Part shown: positions 17,493-26,960 of the stretch, in pieces | How the letters are laid out: the number at the start of each line of letters is the position of its first letter | How positions within the stretch are numbered: the stretch's first letter is position 1 | NCBI RefSeq assembly: GCF_000013385.1 | Contig: NC_007760.1 | Span: forward strand, 558,001 to 622,000 | Direction: 5' to 3' | Origin: Anaeromyxobacter dehalogenans 2CP-C | GTDB taxonomy: Bacteria; Myxococcota; Myxococcia; Myxococcales; Anaeromyxobacteraceae | Length of the DNA stretch: 64,000 bases | Notes under the pieces: model-generated | Databases searched by the model: none | What the model saw: the letters and a program-made list of their open reading frames with translations, nothing else | Told to the model about the DNA's origin: nothing | Translations under genes and position numbers: made by a program

Positions 17493-17597
17493 GGCCCCGC
17501 CACTGTCGCGGCCGCGGCGGCCGGACGCAAGGTCCGTGGTTGCCGCGCGACGATGCGCCCCCGCCGTGACGGGTTCACGGACCGTGCGGCGGGCCGC

Positions 17598-20500
17598 CTA
17601 CGCGGGCCGCGCGCCGGCGGCGGGCGCCTTCGGCGCCGGGGGCGCGGGCTTCCTCCGCGCCGGCGCCTTCTTCCCGGGCTGGCCGCCCTCGGGCCTCGCG
17701 GGCGCGGCCGGCGTCGCCGGCGGTGCCGCGGCCGGCGCGGGCGCCGCCGCGGGCAGGGGTCGGGCGGGGGGCACCGCGGGCGCGTCGCCCGGCGCGGGCT
17801 TCGCGCCGCCGGGCGAGGCCGGGGCGGGCGCCGGGCCCAGCAGCGCCAGCCGGCGCTGCGCGAGCGTGTGCGGCGCGGTGGGATCGAGCGGATCCGGCGC
17901 CACCCGCGCGTAGGCGGCGCGCGCCGCCTCGGGCACGCCCCAGGCCTCGGCGATGCGGCCGAAGACGAACCAGTCCGCCGGCTCGAGCGCGTCGCCGCTC
18001 ACGTCCAGCGAGCGCAGGAACACCTCGCGGGCCTCCGCGGGCTGGCCGCTCGCGGCGTAGATGGCCGCGAGCGTGTTGAGCGAGGGGTGGTTCTGGCCGC
18101 GCTCGCCCTCCACCGCGCGGCGCGCCCAGTCCAGCGCGTCCTTGCCGGGCGTGGCGCGGAACAGCTCGAGCCAGGCGGCGTTGTTGAGCACGAGCGGGCT
18201 CGCCTTGCCGCCGTCGATGAGCCGCCGGAACGCCTTCGCCGCCTCGTCCACGTTGCCGGCCCCGAGCCGCAGGTTCCCGAGCAGCCCGAGCACCTCGGGA
18301 TCGTCGGGCAGGCGCTGCAGCACGCCGGCGGCGAGCGCCTCCAGCTCGGCGGGGCGCTTCAGGTCGGCGAGCGCCACCGCCCCGAGCGCGAACGCCTCGC
18401 GCGAGGCCGGGTCGTCCTGGAGCAGCTCGCGCGCGACGCGGAGCTGGTCCTCGCGCTTGCCCGCGGCGCGGTACGCCTGCGCCAGCGCGAACCCGAGCGC
18501 CCGGCGCTCGGCGGGATCGGTCGCCCGCGCGCGCGCCTCCGAGAGGGTGGGGATGGACCGGCCGGCCTCGTCGGCCCAGGCCAGCACCGCCGCGGCCGCG
18601 CGCCGCACCTCGGGCGCGCCGGCCTCGGCGCCCGGGCGCCACAGCCGCGCCAGCACGCCGGCCGGGGTGGACGGGTCCGACTCCGCCCCCGGGAGCGTCT
18701 CGCGCGCCCAGTCGAGCCAGCGGCGGGCGCCGGCGAGGTCGCCCGCGCCGGCCAGCCGGAGGGCCTCGGCGCCGAGGATGGGCCAGGCCGTGTCGGTGGC
18801 GAGCACCTTCGGCTCCTTGCCCTCGCGCACCACGAACACGGCCGAGCGGCCGTCACCCGGGGTGAACGGGAACTGGACCCGGACCCGGACCGCGGCGCGG
18901 GGATCGCCGTCCTCCAGCATCTCCACCCGCGAGAGCACCAGGTCGAGCAGCACGTCCGGCGGGATCCCCTGCTCGTGCAGGGTGCGGCGCGCGCCGGCGA
19001 TCGGCCCGCCCAGGCCCTGGTCGGCGATCCGCACCAGCTCCGGCCCGAGCCGGTCGCGGGCCACCATGCCCGGCAGCTCGCGCGCCGGCGCCGGCGAGCG
19101 GATCGCCGCCACGAACAGGCGCTTCACCAGCCGCGCCGCCTCGGTGCCCTGGGGCGCGAGCGTCTCCCACGGCTTCAGCCCCTGGAACAGGTCGGCCTGC
19201 TGGCGGATCTCGGCCGCGTTGGGCGCGCCCTGCGCCGCCGCGCTCGCGAGCGCCGCGGCGGCCGCGTAGCTGCGGCGCCCCACCATCAGGCGGGCGGCGT
19301 CGCGGAGCGCGTCGCGACGCCCGTCGCCCATGCCGCGCGACTCCTCCTCGGCCGCCGGCGCGCCCCGCTGCATCGCCACCGCGGCGAGCAGGAGCCCGTC
19401 GCGCTCGCGCCCGCGCGGCATGTCGCGCGCGAGCTTCTCGGCGCCGGCGTCGCGGCCGGCGTCGAACAGCGTGCGCAGGTAGGGGCCGTCGAAGGCCTGC
19501 TCGTGGAGGTCGGCGCGGATGGCCTCGAACTCCTCGACGGCCTCGCCGATGGTCGCGGCGGGCGCGCCGTTCGCCTCCCGCGCGAGCAGCTCGGCGAGCG
19601 CGGCCCGGCCGCCGGCGTGGTCCGGGTCGAGGTCCTTCGCCTTCCGGTACGCGGCGAGCGCGCCGGCGCGGTCGTGCCCCGGCCCCTGGTAGCGGCCCAC
19701 CGCGTCGTGCTGCAGGATCCACCCCAGGATGCGGTGCGCCCAGGCGCTGTCCGGCTCGAGGGCGATGGCCTGCCGGACCTCGGTCGCGGCCTGCTCGGAG
19801 AACCCGAGCCGGACCAGCGCGGCCGCGAGCTGGACGTGGTGGAGCGCCTCCTTGGGATGGAGCGCCGCGAGCCGGCGCATCTCCCCGAGCGCCTCCGGCA
19901 CCTTGCCGGCCGCGAGGAGGGCGGCGGCGGTCCGGTCGAGCGCGACGACGGGCGAGCTGCCGCGCACCACCTCGCGCGCGCGCTTGCCGAGCGCGGCCGC
20001 GTCCGCGGCGGAGAGGCGGCGGCCGCCGGTGTCGAACCGGAAGGTGGCCGTCACGGTGCCGTCCGGCGCGCGCGCGTACGTCTGCGCGTAGGTGGCCGGG
20101 CCGAAGCGCTCGGTGGTGCTCGCCGGCAGCGGGCGCGGCTCGAAGCCGTCCGGCACGTGGATCCGGTAGGTCACCTCCCACTGGTACGGCACGACCAGGA
20201 GCAGGTCGGCGGTGCGCTTCGCCGGCGGCGCCGCGCCGTGGCCCTCGGGATCGCCGGTGAGGAAGCCCGGCAGCGCGTCGAACACCTGGTCGGGCGTGAC
20301 CGGCAGCTCCGCCTCGTCGTCGGCGGTGCGGACCGCGTCGGTCTCCTTCGCGTCCACCACCAGGCGCAGCGGCGCCGAGGGATCGTCCAGCCCCTCGGTG
20401 CTGGCGGAGAGGACCTCCGCGGCGCGGAGCACCTCCTTCGCGTAGTGCTCGGCCACCTCGTCGCGCCGCTCCGGCGGGATCCGCTCGCGGAACGCGCGCT

Positions 20501-21899
20501 CGGTCGCGGCGAGCGCGCCCACCAGCTCGCGCGTCTCGCGGATCCGCCCGCGCCCGCTCTCGGCCATGAACAGCTCGCGCACGATGCGCACCCGGTTGTC
20601 GGCCGCGCCGCGCTCCGGGGTGCGGACCAGCTCGCGCCCGCCGGGCGTCACCAGCGCCAGCCGCCCCTCCACCGCGGGCGGCAGCACGCCGGGCGGCGTG
20701 TACGGGTCGGTCGCGTCCACCCAGATGGCCGGCGAGCCCTCCACCCGCACCACCACGTGGTCGAACTGCGAGATGCCCGGCAGCTCCGGGTTCACCTCGT
20801 GCCAGTCGGTGCGCACCAGCGCCAGGCGCGCGTCGTGGCCGGCCGCGCGCAGCATGCCCGCGACGAGCAGCGACAGGTCCTTGCAGTCGCCGTAGCGCCG
20901 CTTCAGCACCTCGTCCGGCGCGGCCGGCACCAGCGCCGCCTCGCCCAGCTCGAGCCCGGTGTAGCGCACGTTGCGGTGGACCCAGGCCACCACGCGGCGC
21001 ACCGCCTCGGCGCGGTCCGGCGCCTGGCCCTCGCCGAGCGCCTCCCGCGCGGCCGCGGCGAGGCCGCTGCCCGCGAGCTGGCGCTCCCACGACGCCGCGT
21101 AGCGCGCGGAGACGTCCGCCCAGGAGCGCCCCCAGCCGAAGGCCAGGTAGGGCGCGGGCGGCGTGTCGCGGGGCGCGCCCGGCTCCACCGCGGTCCAGCC
21201 CGGCACGTCGCGGCGGTCGATCACCAGGCGGCGCTCGCCGCGCTCCTTCGTCTCCTTCGGCGCGGCGTCGGTCCCGCGCACCACCCAGCGCAGCGGGAGC
21301 TCGGCGGGCGCGGCCACCTCCACGCGGATGCGCCGCGCCGGCAGCGCCTGCGCCAGGAAGAAGCGCGCGCTCGTGCCGCCGTCGAAGCTGGGCGCGGTGT
21401 CGCGGACGACGATCAGCTCCTCGACCAGCGAGCCGACGCGCACCGCCGGCAGCGGGCCGGCCACCACCCGCCGGTCGGAGTACATGAGGTCGGCGCGGTC
21501 GGCGACGCCCTGCTCGGTGAGCGTGGCCGGGTCGAGCTCGTGCACCTCGCCCTGGGCGGTGATCACGCGCGCCCGCAGCTCCGGGCGCGCCTGCTGCCAG
21601 GGCGCGTAGGACCGCTCCACCCGCGACCAGCTCCGGGCCGCCTCGGCGGTCAGGAGCCGGAAGACCAGGCGGTGCTCGAGCGTGAGCGCGCCGCGCGCGT
21701 CGTAGCGGAACCGGCCCTCCTCCAGCAGCACGTCCACCCCGGCGGCCCGGGGCGGCGCGAGCGCCTGCGCGGCGGCGAGCATCGCCTTCGGGTCGGCGGA
21801 GAACGGCGCGCCCTCCCACGGCGCGCCGGCGGCGCCGGCGCGAGCGGCGAGGAGGGACAGGCTCGCGGCGGCGAGCGCGGGGAGGAGACGGAGGGTCAT
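17598..21899 (-). CDS. giant secreted DUF3857/transglutaminase-like TPR protein
   Basis: 1433 aa. It has a signal peptide (ends near AGA, residue 23), an N-terminal DUF3857-type domain (about 50-230) and a transglutaminase-like core with the triad Cys339 (RYGDCKD), His381 (FDHVVVRV) and Asp395 (WVDATD). A long helical region with TPR-like repeats runs from about 640 to 1340. The last 80 residues are low-complexity Ala/Pro/Lys (PARRKPAPPAPK). Intact triads of this kind are found in envelope peptide-crosslinking or protease-like enzymes of unknown substrate. It is much longer than the usual 600-700 aa DUF3857 proteins because of the TPR section. It probably stands alone. Confidence 0.85.
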   Translation of the reverse strand: MTLRLLPALAAASLSLLAARAGAAGAPWEGAPFSADPKAMLAAAQALAPPRAAGVDVLLEEGRFRYDARGALTLEHRLVFRLLTAEAARSWSRVERSYAPWQQARPELRARVITAQGEVHELDPATLTEQGVADRADLMYSDRRVVAGPLPAVRVGSLVEELIVVRDTAPSFDGGTSARFFLAQALPARRIRVEVAAPAELPLRWVVRGTDAAPKETKERGERRLVIDRRDVPGWTAVEPGAPRDTPPAPYLAFGWGRSWADVSARYAASWERQLAGSGLAAAAREALGEGQAPDRAEAVRRVVAWVHRNVRYTGLELGEAALVPAAPDEVLKRRYGDCKDLSLLVAGMLRAAGHDARLALVRTDWHEVNPELPGISQFDHVVVRVEGSPAIWVDATDPYTPPGVLPPAVEGRLALVTPGGRELVRTPERGAADNRVRIVRELFMAESGRGRIRETRELVGALAATERAFRERIPPERRDEVAEHYAKEVLRAAEVLSASTEGLDDPSAPLRLVVDAKETDAVRTADDEAELPVTPDQVFDALPGFLTGDPEGHGAAPPAKRTADLLLVVPYQWEVTYRIHVPDGFEPRPLPASTTERFGPATYAQTYARAPDGTVTATFRFDTGGRRLSAADAAALGKRAREVVRGSSPVVALDRTAAALLAAGKVPEALGEMRRLAALHPKEALHHVQLAAALVRLGFSEQAATEVRQAIALEPDSAWAHRILGWILQHDAVGRYQGPGHDRAGALAAYRKAKDLDPDHAGGRAALAELLAREANGAPAATIGEAVEEFEAIRADLHEQAFDGPYLRTLFDAGRDAGAEKLARDMPRGRERDGLLLAAVAMQRGAPAAEEESRGMGDGRRDALRDAARLMVGRRSYAAAAALASAAAQGAPNAAEIRQQADLFQGLKPWETLAPQGTEAARLVKRLFVAAIRSPAPARELPGMVARDRLGPELVRIADQGLGGPIAGARRTLHEQGIPPDVLLDLVLSRVEMLEDGDPRAAVRVRVQFPFTPGDGRSAVFVVREGKEPKVLATDTAWPILGAEALRLAGAGDLAGARRWLDWARETLPGAESDPSTPAGVLARLWRPGAEAGAPEVRRAAAAVLAWADEAGRSIPTLSEARARATDPAERRALGFALAQAYRAAGKREDQLRVARELLQDDPASREAFALGAVALADLKRPAELEALAAGVLQRLPDDPEVLGLLGNLRLGAGNVDEAAKAFRRLIDGGKASPLVLNNAAWLELFRATPGKDALDWARRAVEGERGQNHPSLNTLAAIYAASGQPAEAREVFLRSLDVSGDALEPADWFVFGRIAEAWGVPEAARAAYARVAPDPLDPTAPHTLAQRRLALLGPAPAPASPGGAKPAPGDAPAVPPARPLPAAAPAPAAAPPATPAAPARPEGGQPGKKAPARRKPAPPAPKAPAAGARPA

Positions 21900-21996
21900 G
21901 TGGGACGCACCGGAGCTGGGGATCCCTCATTGTGGAGGAGAGCCGCCCCGCGCGCCAGCGTGGGCCGCGGCAGGGCGCCTCGAGGGATGGGCGCCG

Positions 21997-22695
21997 TCAG
22001 TCGCCGGCGGGCGAGAGCACGAACTCGCGCACCACCGGCAGGTCCTGGAGCGTCGCCGCCAGCCGGGAGAAGTTGCGCGCGTCGGAGGTGCGGACGGTCA
22101 TCCGGTACTCCACGCAGCGCCCCTCGTCGGTGAGCCGCCACGACATCGAGCTCAGCTTGCAGCCGTGGCGCGCGAGCAGCGCCCGCACCGCCTCCTCGCC
22201 GAGCGCCTCGCCGCGGTCGAACCGCAGGCGGTGCGCGGCGTACTGGTGGGCCGGCAGCCGCGCCTCGATCAGCCGGAACCCGGAGAGCACGCCCAGCGTC
22301 AGCACGGTCGCGGCGAGCGCGGGGAAGTACATGCCGCTGCCCACCATCACGCCGATGGCGGAGGTGATCCAGATGGACGCGGCCGTGGTGAGGCCGCGGA
22401 CGGTGATCCCCTCCTTGAAGATCACGCCCGCGCCGAGGAAGCCGATGCCGGTCATGATCCCCTGCGCCATGCGCGTGGGGTCGAGCCGCACCGTCTCGGC
22501 GGAGGGGAACCACCGCTGCTGGTAGAGCGTCAGCAGCATGAGCAGGCTCGAGGCGAGGCACACGAGCGCGTGCGTCCGGAACCCCGCCGGGCGCCCGTGG
22601 TACGAGCGCTCGATGCCGATCGCGCCGCCCACCACCAGGGCGACGCACAGGTGGCCCAGGATGCGGAGGTTCTCGGCGTCGAACGCGGGCGTCAC
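21997..22695 (-). CDS. MgtC/SapB-family membrane protein
   Basis: 232 aa. Five hydrophobic segments fill the first 140 residues with the family motifs GGAIGIERS, FRTHALVCLASS and MTGIGFLGAGVIFKEG. A soluble C-terminal domain of about 85 residues follows, possibly ACT-like. MgtC-type proteins affect growth at low Mg2+ and modulate membrane ATPase activity in some pathogens; the role here is unknown. The start is GTG. The next gene downstream on this strand is the large DUF3857 protein. Confidence 0.88.
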   Translation of the reverse strand: MTPAFDAENLRILGHLCVALVVGGAIGIERSYHGRPAGFRTHALVCLASSLLMLLTLYQQRWFPSAETVRLDPTRMAQGIMTGIGFLGAGVIFKEGITVRGLTTAASIWITSAIGVMVGSGMYFPALAATVLTLGVLSGFRLIEARLPAHQYAAHRLRFDRGEALGEEAVRALLARHGCKLSSMSWRLTDEGRCVEYRMTVRTSDARNFSRLAATLQDLPVVREFVLSPAGD

Positions 22696-22776
22696 GCCCG
22701 AAGGTTCGCCCCTCGGGCGGCCGGGCGCAAGCTCGCGGCCCGCCCGCCTCGCGGCCGGGGCCGTCCCGGGCGCCGC

Positions 22777-23340
22777 TCAGCCGAAGATCGCCGCCCAGGC
22801 CGAGATGAGCCCGAACAGGAAGAACAGGCCGGCCGCCGCCCAGCGGATGCGCGCCGAGGAGACGCGCGCGGCGAGCTTCTCGCCCAGGAACACCGCCAGC
22901 CCGTCGGCCGCGAGCATCCCGAGCGTCGTGCCCGCGGTGACCCGGATCACGTCGCCGTAGCGGGCGGCGAGCGCCACGGTGGCGAGCTGCGTCTTGTCCC
23001 CCATCTCGGCGAGGAAGAACAGGACGGTGGTGGTGAGGAACGCGCCGAAGCGCTCCGGCCCCTTCGACGCCTCGAGCGAGTCCGGGCGCAGCGTCCACAG
23101 GCCGAACATCAGGAACGTGAGCGCGAGCACGCCGGCCAGCATGCGCGCCGGCACGTTCGCCGAGATCCAGGCGCCGAGCGACGACGCGAGGCCGTGGTTC
23201 GCGAGCGTCGCCACCAGGATGCCGGCCATGATGGGCCAGGGCTTCCGGAAGCGCGTGGCGAGCGAGAACGCGAGGAGCTGGGTCTTGTCGCCCATCTCGC
23301 TCGCGGCGACGAGCAGGAACGATCCGAGGATGGATTCCAT
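22777..23340 (-). CDS. GDT1/TMEM165-family Mn2+ or Ca2+ transporter
   Basis: 187 aa with six hydrophobic segments in two homologous halves. Each half carries the family motif ExGDKT: SEMGDKTQL near residue 14 and AEMGDKTQL near residue 110. Members exchange Mn2+ or Ca2+ for protons. The ATG at 23340 was chosen because the extra 18 upstream codons are Arg/Pro-rich and not part of the family. I looked for a manganese (yybP-ykoY) riboswitch upstream and saw none. Confidence 0.9.
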   Translation of the reverse strand: MESILGSFLLVAASEMGDKTQLLAFSLATRFRKPWPIMAGILVATLANHGLASSLGAWISANVPARMLAGVLALTFLMFGLWTLRPDSLEASKGPERFGAFLTTTVLFFLAEMGDKTQLATVALAARYGDVIRVTAGTTLGMLAADGLAVFLGEKLAARVSSARIRWAAAGLFFLFGLISAWAAIFG

Positions 23341-23437
23341 GGTGGGCCCGCGGGCGGGGAGCGCACGGATACCGGACCGGCGCGGGAGGGTCAAAGCCTA
23401 TCGCCGGCCGCTGGCGCCGCGCGCGCGGGGATGCTAG

Positions 23438-24970
23438 ATGCGGGGCTCCGCCGTGCCCGCACGCCGTGTCCTGATCGCCGCCTGCCTGGCGCTCGCCTGG
23501 CCGCAGCCCGACGCCGCTGCGGAGCGCGGGCCGGCTCCGCCCGCCGCCGGGGGCCAGGCCGCGACCGCGGCGCCGGTGCCCGCGCTGGCCGACGCGCCCG
23601 CCGCGACGGCGGCGACGCTCCCGGCCTCGGTGCTGCCGCCCCGCCCGCCACCCTCGCTCTCGCCGCGCCCGCTCCCGCCTGGCGCGAACGTGTTCATCCC
23701 CGCGGCGGAGTCGGCGGCGGTCACGCTGGTGATGATGGGCTGGAACCGCTGGGTCGGCGAGGCGCCCTGGGCCGACATCTCCGGCGAGTCCATCGGCCGC
23801 AACCTCCGCAGCCCCTGGGTGCTCGACGACGACCAGTTCTGGATCAACCAGTTCGGCCACCCGTACCAGGGCATGTGGTCGATGACCGCGGCGCGCAGCG
23901 CCGGCCTCGGCTTCTGGCGCTCCACGCCGTACACCTTCGCCTCCAGCCTGGTGTGGGAGATCGCCGGCGAGACCGAGCCGCCCTCGATCAACGACCAGAT
24001 CACGACGCCCATCGGCGGCATCGTGCTCGGCGAGGTGCTGTTCCGCCTCGCGGGCATCCTGCGCGGCGACGGCCGCAACCCGTGGCGCGAGCTCGGGGCC
24101 GGGCTGCTCTCGCCGATGGACGCGCTCAACCACGGGCTGCTCCACGACGGCCACGACGAGCTGGACGAGCCGCGCGCGTGGACGCTCTCGGCCGGGCCGG
24201 TGGCCGCGCGCCTGGCGTGGGACGCGGCGGGACCGTCGCCGGGCTGGGAGACCTCGCCCGAGGTGGCGTTCCGGATGGTGCACGGGCTCGCGTGGCACCC
24301 GGCGTTCCGCTTCGAGCGGCCGTTCGACCACTTCGAGCTGCAGGCGGCCTACGCCGGCCGCTCCAACCCCGACGCGACCCTGATCCTGCGCGGCCTGCTG
24401 GCGGGGGCGACCTACGGCGACGCGGGCGGCTGGCGCGGCGTCTACGGGCTGTACGGGAGCTTCGACCTGGACACGCCGGGCGTGTTCCGCGTGTCCACCA
24501 GCGCGCTCGGCCTCGGCACCTCCGGCGGCCGCCTCCTCGCGCACGACCTGCTGGTCGAGGGCACCGCGATCGTCTCCGGGATCCTCATGGGCGGCGGCGG
24601 GCAGGTGGCGCGCGACGCCGAGGGGAAGGGGCGCGACTACCGCCTCGGCCCGGGCGGCCAGTCGGTGCTGGAGCTGCAGCTCACCGCCGCGGAGCGCGCC
24701 GCGGTGCGCCTGGGCCTGCGCCAGTACCTGCTCTTCGGCGCCGGGACCATCGGCGGCGACGAGCTCATCGGCGCCGGGGACGCCGCGCTGGTGGTGCGCA
24801 TCGCCGGCGAGCACGGGGTGGGCATCGAGGGCACGCTCCACACCCGCACGCTCTGGCCCGAGGTCGGGGGCCGCGAGGCGTTCACCGGGCGCAGCGTGCG
24901 CGTGTTCTGGGAGATGAACGGCTTCCACGCCCCCGCCACCCCGCTCGACCCGGCGCTGCTCGGCCCGTGA
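23438..24970 (+). CDS. DUF3943-containing outer-envelope protein
   Basis: 510 aa. A signal peptide (ends near DAAAE, residue 29) is followed by a long Ala/Pro-rich linker (to about 85) and a DUF3943-type segment with NQFGHPYQG, the pattern around FASSLVWEI and NDQITTPIGG (about 130-215). The rest shows alternating hydrophobic residues and many Gly/aromatic positions, consistent with an outer-membrane beta-barrel. Function is unknown. It is transcribed divergently from the GDT1 gene. Confidence 0.75.
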   Translation: MRGSAVPARRVLIAACLALAWPQPDAAAERGPAPPAAGGQAATAAPVPALADAPAATAATLPASVLPPRPPPSLSPRPLPPGANVFIPAAESAAVTLVMMGWNRWVGEAPWADISGESIGRNLRSPWVLDDDQFWINQFGHPYQGMWSMTAARSAGLGFWRSTPYTFASSLVWEIAGETEPPSINDQITTPIGGIVLGEVLFRLAGILRGDGRNPWRELGAGLLSPMDALNHGLLHDGHDELDEPRAWTLSAGPVAARLAWDAAGPSPGWETSPEVAFRMVHGLAWHPAFRFERPFDHFELQAAYAGRSNPDATLILRGLLAGATYGDAGGWRGVYGLYGSFDLDTPGVFRVSTSALGLGTSGGRLLAHDLLVEGTAIVSGILMGGGGQVARDAEGKGRDYRLGPGGQSVLELQLTAAERAAVRLGLRQYLLFGAGTIGGDELIGAGDAALVVRIAGEHGVGIEGTLHTRTLWPEVGGREAFTGRSVRVFWEMNGFHAPATPLDPALLGP

Positions 24971-25047
24971 CCCGGGGCGCCTGGGAGGATCCCGCGGCCG
25001 CCGCGACCGTCGGGAATCCGTGAGGGCCGCACCGACGGGCGGGTGCG

Positions 25048-25063
25048 CGGTGCCGGAGCACCG
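25048..25063. promoter_or_regulatory. 16-bp dyad upstream of the ywiC-like sigma-54-type promoter
   Basis: Arms CGGTGC and GCACCG flank a 4-nt spacer, ending 31 bp before the -24 element at 25095. It could be an activator binding site or simply the 3' hairpin of the preceding gene. Only one copy is seen. Confidence 0.25.
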
Positions 25064-25094
25064 GGAAACCGGCCGATCACCGGAGGGTTGCGGC

Positions 25095-25110
25095 TGGCAG
25101 CCCCCTTGCT
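25095..25110 (+). promoter_or_regulatory. sigma-54-type -24/-12 promoter for the ywiC-like gene
   Basis: TGGCAG-CCCCC-TTGCT matches the consensus TGGCACG-N4-TTGCW in the invariant GG and GC with the exact 10-nt spacing, and in TGGCA and TTGCT. The expected transcription start is about 25121, leaving a 29-nt leader before the GTG at 25150. This is a pattern match without functional proof. Confidence 0.5.
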
Positions 25111-25149
25111 ACATGGACCGGTGAACCCCACCTCTGCGGAGTAACCGCC

Positions 25150-25986
25150 GTGCCGAGCCAGCCCATCATTGCCCAGGCCCGCCAGGGTCCCCAGGCCCCC
25201 GCCGCCGCGCCGGCGAAGCGCCGCTCGATGCTGCCGCACGAGCACGGCGCCTGGGGCCAGCTCGCCATGCCGCTCCTCACCGCGCTCGCCATCGCCCGGC
25301 CCGGCGCCGCCGCCTGGCTGCTCACCGCCGCGGTGGTGCTCGCGTTCGTGGCGCACGAGCCGCTGCTGGTCGTGCTCGGGCAGCGCGGCCGCCGCGCCGT
25401 CGCCGAGGACGGGGCGCGCGCCCGCCGCTGGCTCGCCGCGCTGGGCGGGCTGGCCGCCGCCACCGGGATCGCCGGCATCGCGCTCGCGCCGCCCGTGGCG
25501 CGCCTCGCGCTGCTGCTCCCGGCCGCGCTCGCGGCGCTGGTGGGCGTGCTGGTGTGGCGCCGGCTCGAGAAGACCGTCGCCGGCGAGATCACCGTGGCCG
25601 CCGCCCTCGCCTCCGCCGGCTACGCGGTGGCGCTCGCCGCCGGCGCCGAGCACCCCGCCGCGCTCGCCGCGCTGCTCGCCTGGATCCTCGCGTTCGGGGC
25701 CGCCACGCTCGCGGTGCAGGTGATCCTCGTCCGCGTCCGCTCGAAGGGCGCCGCCGATCCGGGCCGCCGCCACGCGGTGCTGGCGGGCCTGCTCGCGGTC
25801 GCGGCCGTGGCGCTCAGCGCCGCGGGCCTGCCCGGCGCGCTCGCGCTCGCCACGCTCCCCACCGCGCTCTTCTCCATCGTGGTGTGCCTGGTGCGCGTCT
25901 CGCCGAAGCGGCTGCGCGAGCTGGGCTGGGCGCTGGTGGGCTCGTCCGCGGTGACGCTCGTCATCCTGGTGGTCGGGCTCCGTTGA
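25150..25986 (+). CDS. YwiC-like integral membrane protein
   Basis: 278 aa. The motif LPHEHGAWGQL at about 28-38 is the hallmark of the YwiC-like family. About seven to eight hydrophobic segments follow. The biochemical role is not established; B. subtilis ywiC lies near anaerobic nitrate/FNR genes. The start is GTG with CGGAG upstream. A sigma-54-type promoter sits directly upstream, which suggests activation by an enhancer-binding protein. Confidence 0.8.
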   Translation: MPSQPIIAQARQGPQAPAAAPAKRRSMLPHEHGAWGQLAMPLLTALAIARPGAAAWLLTAAVVLAFVAHEPLLVVLGQRGRRAVAEDGARARRWLAALGGLAAATGIAGIALAPPVARLALLLPAALAALVGVLVWRRLEKTVAGEITVAAALASAGYAVALAAGAEHPAALAALLAWILAFGAATLAVQVILVRVRSKGAADPGRRHAVLAGLLAVAAVALSAAGLPGALALATLPTALFSIVVCLVRVSPKRLRELGWALVGSSAVTLVILVVGLR

Positions 25987-26026
25987 TCGGCGCGCGCGTG
26001 TCCGCCCGCCGTGCGATCCTGGCGGC

Positions 26027-26791
26027 GTGATCCCGCCGCGCCCGCCGCTCCTCGCGCTCTGCTGCCTCGCCCTGGCGCTCGCCGCGCCCTCCGACGCGCG
26101 CGCCCGTCGCGGCCGGTCCGCCCGCGCCGCCGCCGAGGGGCGGGTGGTGCTCGACGGCGAGGCCGCCGCGGTGCGCTGGACCGACGGCGACACCTTCCGG
26201 CTCCTCTCCGGCCCTCGCGCCGGCCAGCGCGCGCGCCTCGCCGGCGTGAACACGCTCGAGACCTACGGCCCGGTGCACCGCTGGGGCGGCTGGCGGCCGG
26301 AGGCGCTGCTCGCGGTGGCGCGCGCCGCCGGCCCACGCGCCGCGGCCGGGAGCTGGGACTGCCGCAGCGTGCGCGGGCGCGGCGGGCGCGACCGCTACGG
26401 CCGGCTGCTGGTGGAGTGCCCCGAGCTGTCGCGCGCGCTGGTGCGCGAGGGGCTCGCGACCGTGTTCGCGATGGACGGGCCCGCCGAGCCCGCGCTGCTC
26501 GCGGCGCAGCGCGAGGCGCAGCGCGCCGGCGCCGGCATGTGGGCCGAGGGCGTGCCGGACGTGATCGTCTCGAGCGCGCACTCGGCGGGCGAGGCCGGGC
26601 TGGGGCGGCGCGGCGCATACGACCGGCTGGTGGACGCGCACACCGGCGCGGCCACGGCGCGGCCGCACGCGCGGACGTACCGGGCCTGCGAGGAGGTGTG
26701 CGCGGGGGAGGGCCGCGGGCGCTCGTGCCTCGTCTACGTCCCGTACGAGCGCCGCTTCCGCGATCGCCCGCCCTGCCTCGTCCGCCGGTGA
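26027..26791 (+). CDS. secreted staphylococcal-nuclease-like protein
   Basis: 254 aa, GTG start. A signal peptide (to about residue 24) precedes a domain with TNase/SNase features: VRWTDGDTFRLL, RARLAGVNTLETYGP, then GRDRYGRLLVE, LVREGLATVF and an AQREAQRAGAGMWAE helix. The Arg/Glu catalytic positions are partly recognisable (DRYGR), but the LxGVxxPE core is LAGVNTLETY, so catalytic competence is uncertain. The C-terminal 70 residues contain four Cys (ACEEVC, SCLVY, PCLV) that may form disulfides. It follows the ywiC-like gene by 40 bp and may be co-transcribed. Confidence 0.75.
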   Translation: MIPPRPPLLALCCLALALAAPSDARARRGRSARAAAEGRVVLDGEAAAVRWTDGDTFRLLSGPRAGQRARLAGVNTLETYGPVHRWGGWRPEALLAVARAAGPRAAAGSWDCRSVRGRGGRDRYGRLLVECPELSRALVREGLATVFAMDGPAEPALLAAQREAQRAGAGMWAEGVPDVIVSSAHSAGEAGLGRRGAYDRLVDAHTGAATARPHARTYRACEEVCAGEGRGRSCLVYVPYERRFRDRPPCLVRR

Positions 26792-26960
26792 ACTCCCGCT
26801 GGCTTCGCCCTGCCGGACACCGTGGCGCACCCATCACCCACCGTGTAGCCGCCCAGCCCTCGGATCGCTCCTTCGGGCCTACCCGGATAGGCCTTGCCTC
26901 GGCCGGGTACGGATGGAAGGACTGTGGCGAGGCGCCCGACCGGGCGCCGGGAGCCCGGAC

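Noticed and set aside
22727-22741. Possible -24/-12 promoter upstream of mgtC (minus strand)
   Set aside because: GGGCCG-N5-CTTGC has correct spacing but the -24 part is poor, and such matches are expected by chance in this GC-rich DNA.
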